A DNA stretch of 18,220 nucleotides from an uncultured Clostridia bacterium (GTDB lineage Bacteria; Bacillota; Clostridia; Christensenellales; Borkfalkiaceae): the NCBI GenBank assembly GCA_947627125.1, contig CANQUY010000018.1, positions 1 to 18,220 on the forward strand, in the 5' to 3' direction. The position numbers and the translations under genes were made by a program. Position 1 is the stretch's first letter. Each line of letters opens with the position of its first letter. This document shows positions 12,101 to 15,100 of this stretch, piece after piece. Under the pieces are notes generated by a model, which had not been told where the DNA came from, did not search any database, and saw only the letters and a program-made list of their open reading frames with translations.

Positions 12101-15100
12101 TGTGTGAACAAGGCAACGCAAATTGGTAGCTCAAATCGTGCAACCGGATTTATCGCACAATCGACGGGCATTTCCATTCAGTTTGAAGATTGCGTGAACG
12201 AGGGAGATGTCAGTACCGTTACTTCAGGTGAATCGCACGGCGGCGCATTCGTTGCTTATGCTTTCAGAAATGACAAATACGCGAATAATAATTTCAGACT
12301 TACCTTTATCCGCTGCGAGAATAAAGGAAGTGTCAGCACAAGGACGACCAGTGACGGCCGTGCAAATGTCGGTGGCTTCATCGGTACGACGCAGAACGGC
12401 AGTGAGTTTGTCTTTGAAGATTGCGTAAACTCCGGTTCCGTAACGGGTGATGATGCCGCTGTGAAGAATCAGGCATGTGTCGGCGGCCTTGTCGGCAGAC
12501 ATAACTCCGGTAAGATCATCGTAAAAGGCGATAAAGGATTTGTAAGCACCGCAACGATCACAGCGAAGGCAACGAAAAACGACGCTACATCTACAGCCAA
12601 TGCATATGCCGGCGGTTTGGTGGGTTTGGGCTCCGTTGAATCCGCAGACAAATGCAATGTCCAGGGTACGATTACTGCCTCTGTTGTTGCTGGAACTGGC
12701 GAATGCATGGCGGGTGCTGTTTCGGGCAAAGGAACCGGAGGCAACATCAGCAACTCCGAGTTTGATGTCACGCTTTCCGTCCAAAAGACCGGGTTGACTA
12801 CAGGTAAGCCTGCAAACGGTAGCCTCTTTGGTAACGATTCTGCTCCTACCGGAACGATCACCGACACCGTTGTCACAGTGAAACTCGCAGAAGGCTTCAC
12901 GCTTGAGGGGGCATGGGATGAGAGCGGTGTTTACACAGGCAGCTACACCATCACGAGTGCGGCGGGGCTTGTGGCCTTCCGCGACAGCGTCAACAACGGC
13001 AACACCTACGAGGGCGAAACTATCTATCTCGAGATCCCCGGCAAGTCCCTTGACTTCTCTGCTGATAATTGGACTCCCATCGGCGGAACTGAGTATGATT
13101 CCAGAGTTACTGACGAAGAAAAGGGAACAAAGACATACTGGTGCACGAATCCTTTCGGCGGCAGCTTCATCGGCAACGGCACCACGATCTCCTATAATAT
13201 CAAACTTGAGGGGACGACTAATCAAGGTGCTCTGCAGTATGATGGTTTCTTCGGCGTACTTTGCGGCAGCAACGACCAAGACAACCCTCAAAAGATCACA
13301 GGCCTCAACCTCAACGTGAATATCGTTGATAAGGCAAACGACAGCCGCATGGGCGGTCTTGCAGGTAAGGCTTACGGTTACATTCTTATCGAGAACGTTA
13401 CCGTCAGCGGAAGTATTTTCTCCAACAAGATTGCAAGCGGTATCATTGGCGACGTCAGGCATGACGCTGATGATTTTGCAAGAGGCACGGCTGCCCCGTA
13501 TGGCTGTGTCACGATGAAGAACGTGACCAACCTTGCCAATATCACCGCTCCCAAGGCGACAGGCTTTGCGGCAAATGTGAATAGCGTTAGCCTCACCCTT
13601 GAAAACTGCGTCAACGGTAACGAAGAGCAGACCGCGGGCAATCTTTCGATTCCCGAAGATGCTTCGAATGACGTCGTCATGGGCGGCTTCACTGGCTATA
13701 TCCAGGGCTCCGGCGAAGTTATCACCTTCACGGATTGCACAAACTACGGCAATATCACGATTGAAACCTCTGCTAAACTTCCCAAGTTAAGTATTGGTAG
13801 TATCTCCGGTGGCGGCAGAAGCACCCACAATTACACGAATGTTTACAACTACGGTAACATTACGGTAGATGATCAATACACTTCTACTCAAGTGGCTGCA
13901 GAAATCGGCGGCTTGATCGGTTCCGCAAGCGGTTCCAAGAACTTCACCAACGTCTACAATTACGGCAATATCAGCTATACCTCGAAAGGTACAGGCGATT
14001 ACCGTGTCGGTGGTTTCTTCGGTGAGCAAGGCGGAAAAGTCGTGATGGAGAATTGTGTTTTGGATTGCGAGATCACGATCGACGCAGTCACTGCTCCGAA
14101 TGGTGTCAAAGCTGACGGTAAAGTTGACACTGCTCACGGTGTCGGTGTTATTTCCGGTAATAGTGCGAATAAAGAAACCGAAATTTCCAATACCGACCTC
14201 TTTGTGACCTGCTCCGTTGGCGCATTCAACCTGAATGATACTACCGATGGCGAAGGCAATATTACTGGTAGTTATTCCCACGGCTTGACGGGCGGTAATC
14301 CTGCAAACTACTACAACCACACGGGCACGAAGTACGACAACATTAAGAATGTAACCCTTGTGATCGTTGAGGGCGACGAGAACGAAACGACCACCACCCT
14401 TGTATGGGACGCAGAGGGCAATGTCACGAAAAACTCCGTGCTTGTCATTCACACCCTCGACGGCCTCAAGACCTTCCGCGACGAAGTCAACGGTGGCAAG
14501 AATTACGCGGGTGAAACTGTAGTTCTCGGAGCCGATATCGACCTCAGAGGCGGAGATTGGACCCCGATCGGAAACACTTCGGCTCATGCTTTCCGCGGTA
14601 CCTTTGACGGAAGAGGCCACACGATCAAGAATCTTAAGATCACAGCATTTGAGCAAGAAGGCGGCATGAATGCAATCGGTTTCTTTGGCTATATTACCGC
14701 GAGCAACATCTCCAACGTTGTGATCGAAAATGTCACGATTGAATCTCCTGCCGAAGTCGAAACGGTAAGCTATGCAGGCGCACTGGTTGGCTGGGCACAC
14801 TGCTCCGCAAAAGATAGCGGTTCCTATGCTACAATCTCCAACATTACAGTCAAGGGTCTGATTCAGCTCATTAGCCCCAATGGGCTCCTCTTCCACACCG
14901 GTGTAGTTGTAGGGCATTGCTTCCGCTATAGCTTTACGGATATTCAGGTTGAGGGCGCGGATGGTAGTTATGCCTTAACAGCGGCGAACATGCTCGGTGG
15001 TGTTGTTGGCCATGCCGATGCCGCAAGATTCTCGAACATCTTAGTATACAATATCGACATTAGCGGTAGCAACCAGGTTGGCGGTGTTGTGGGTATTGCT

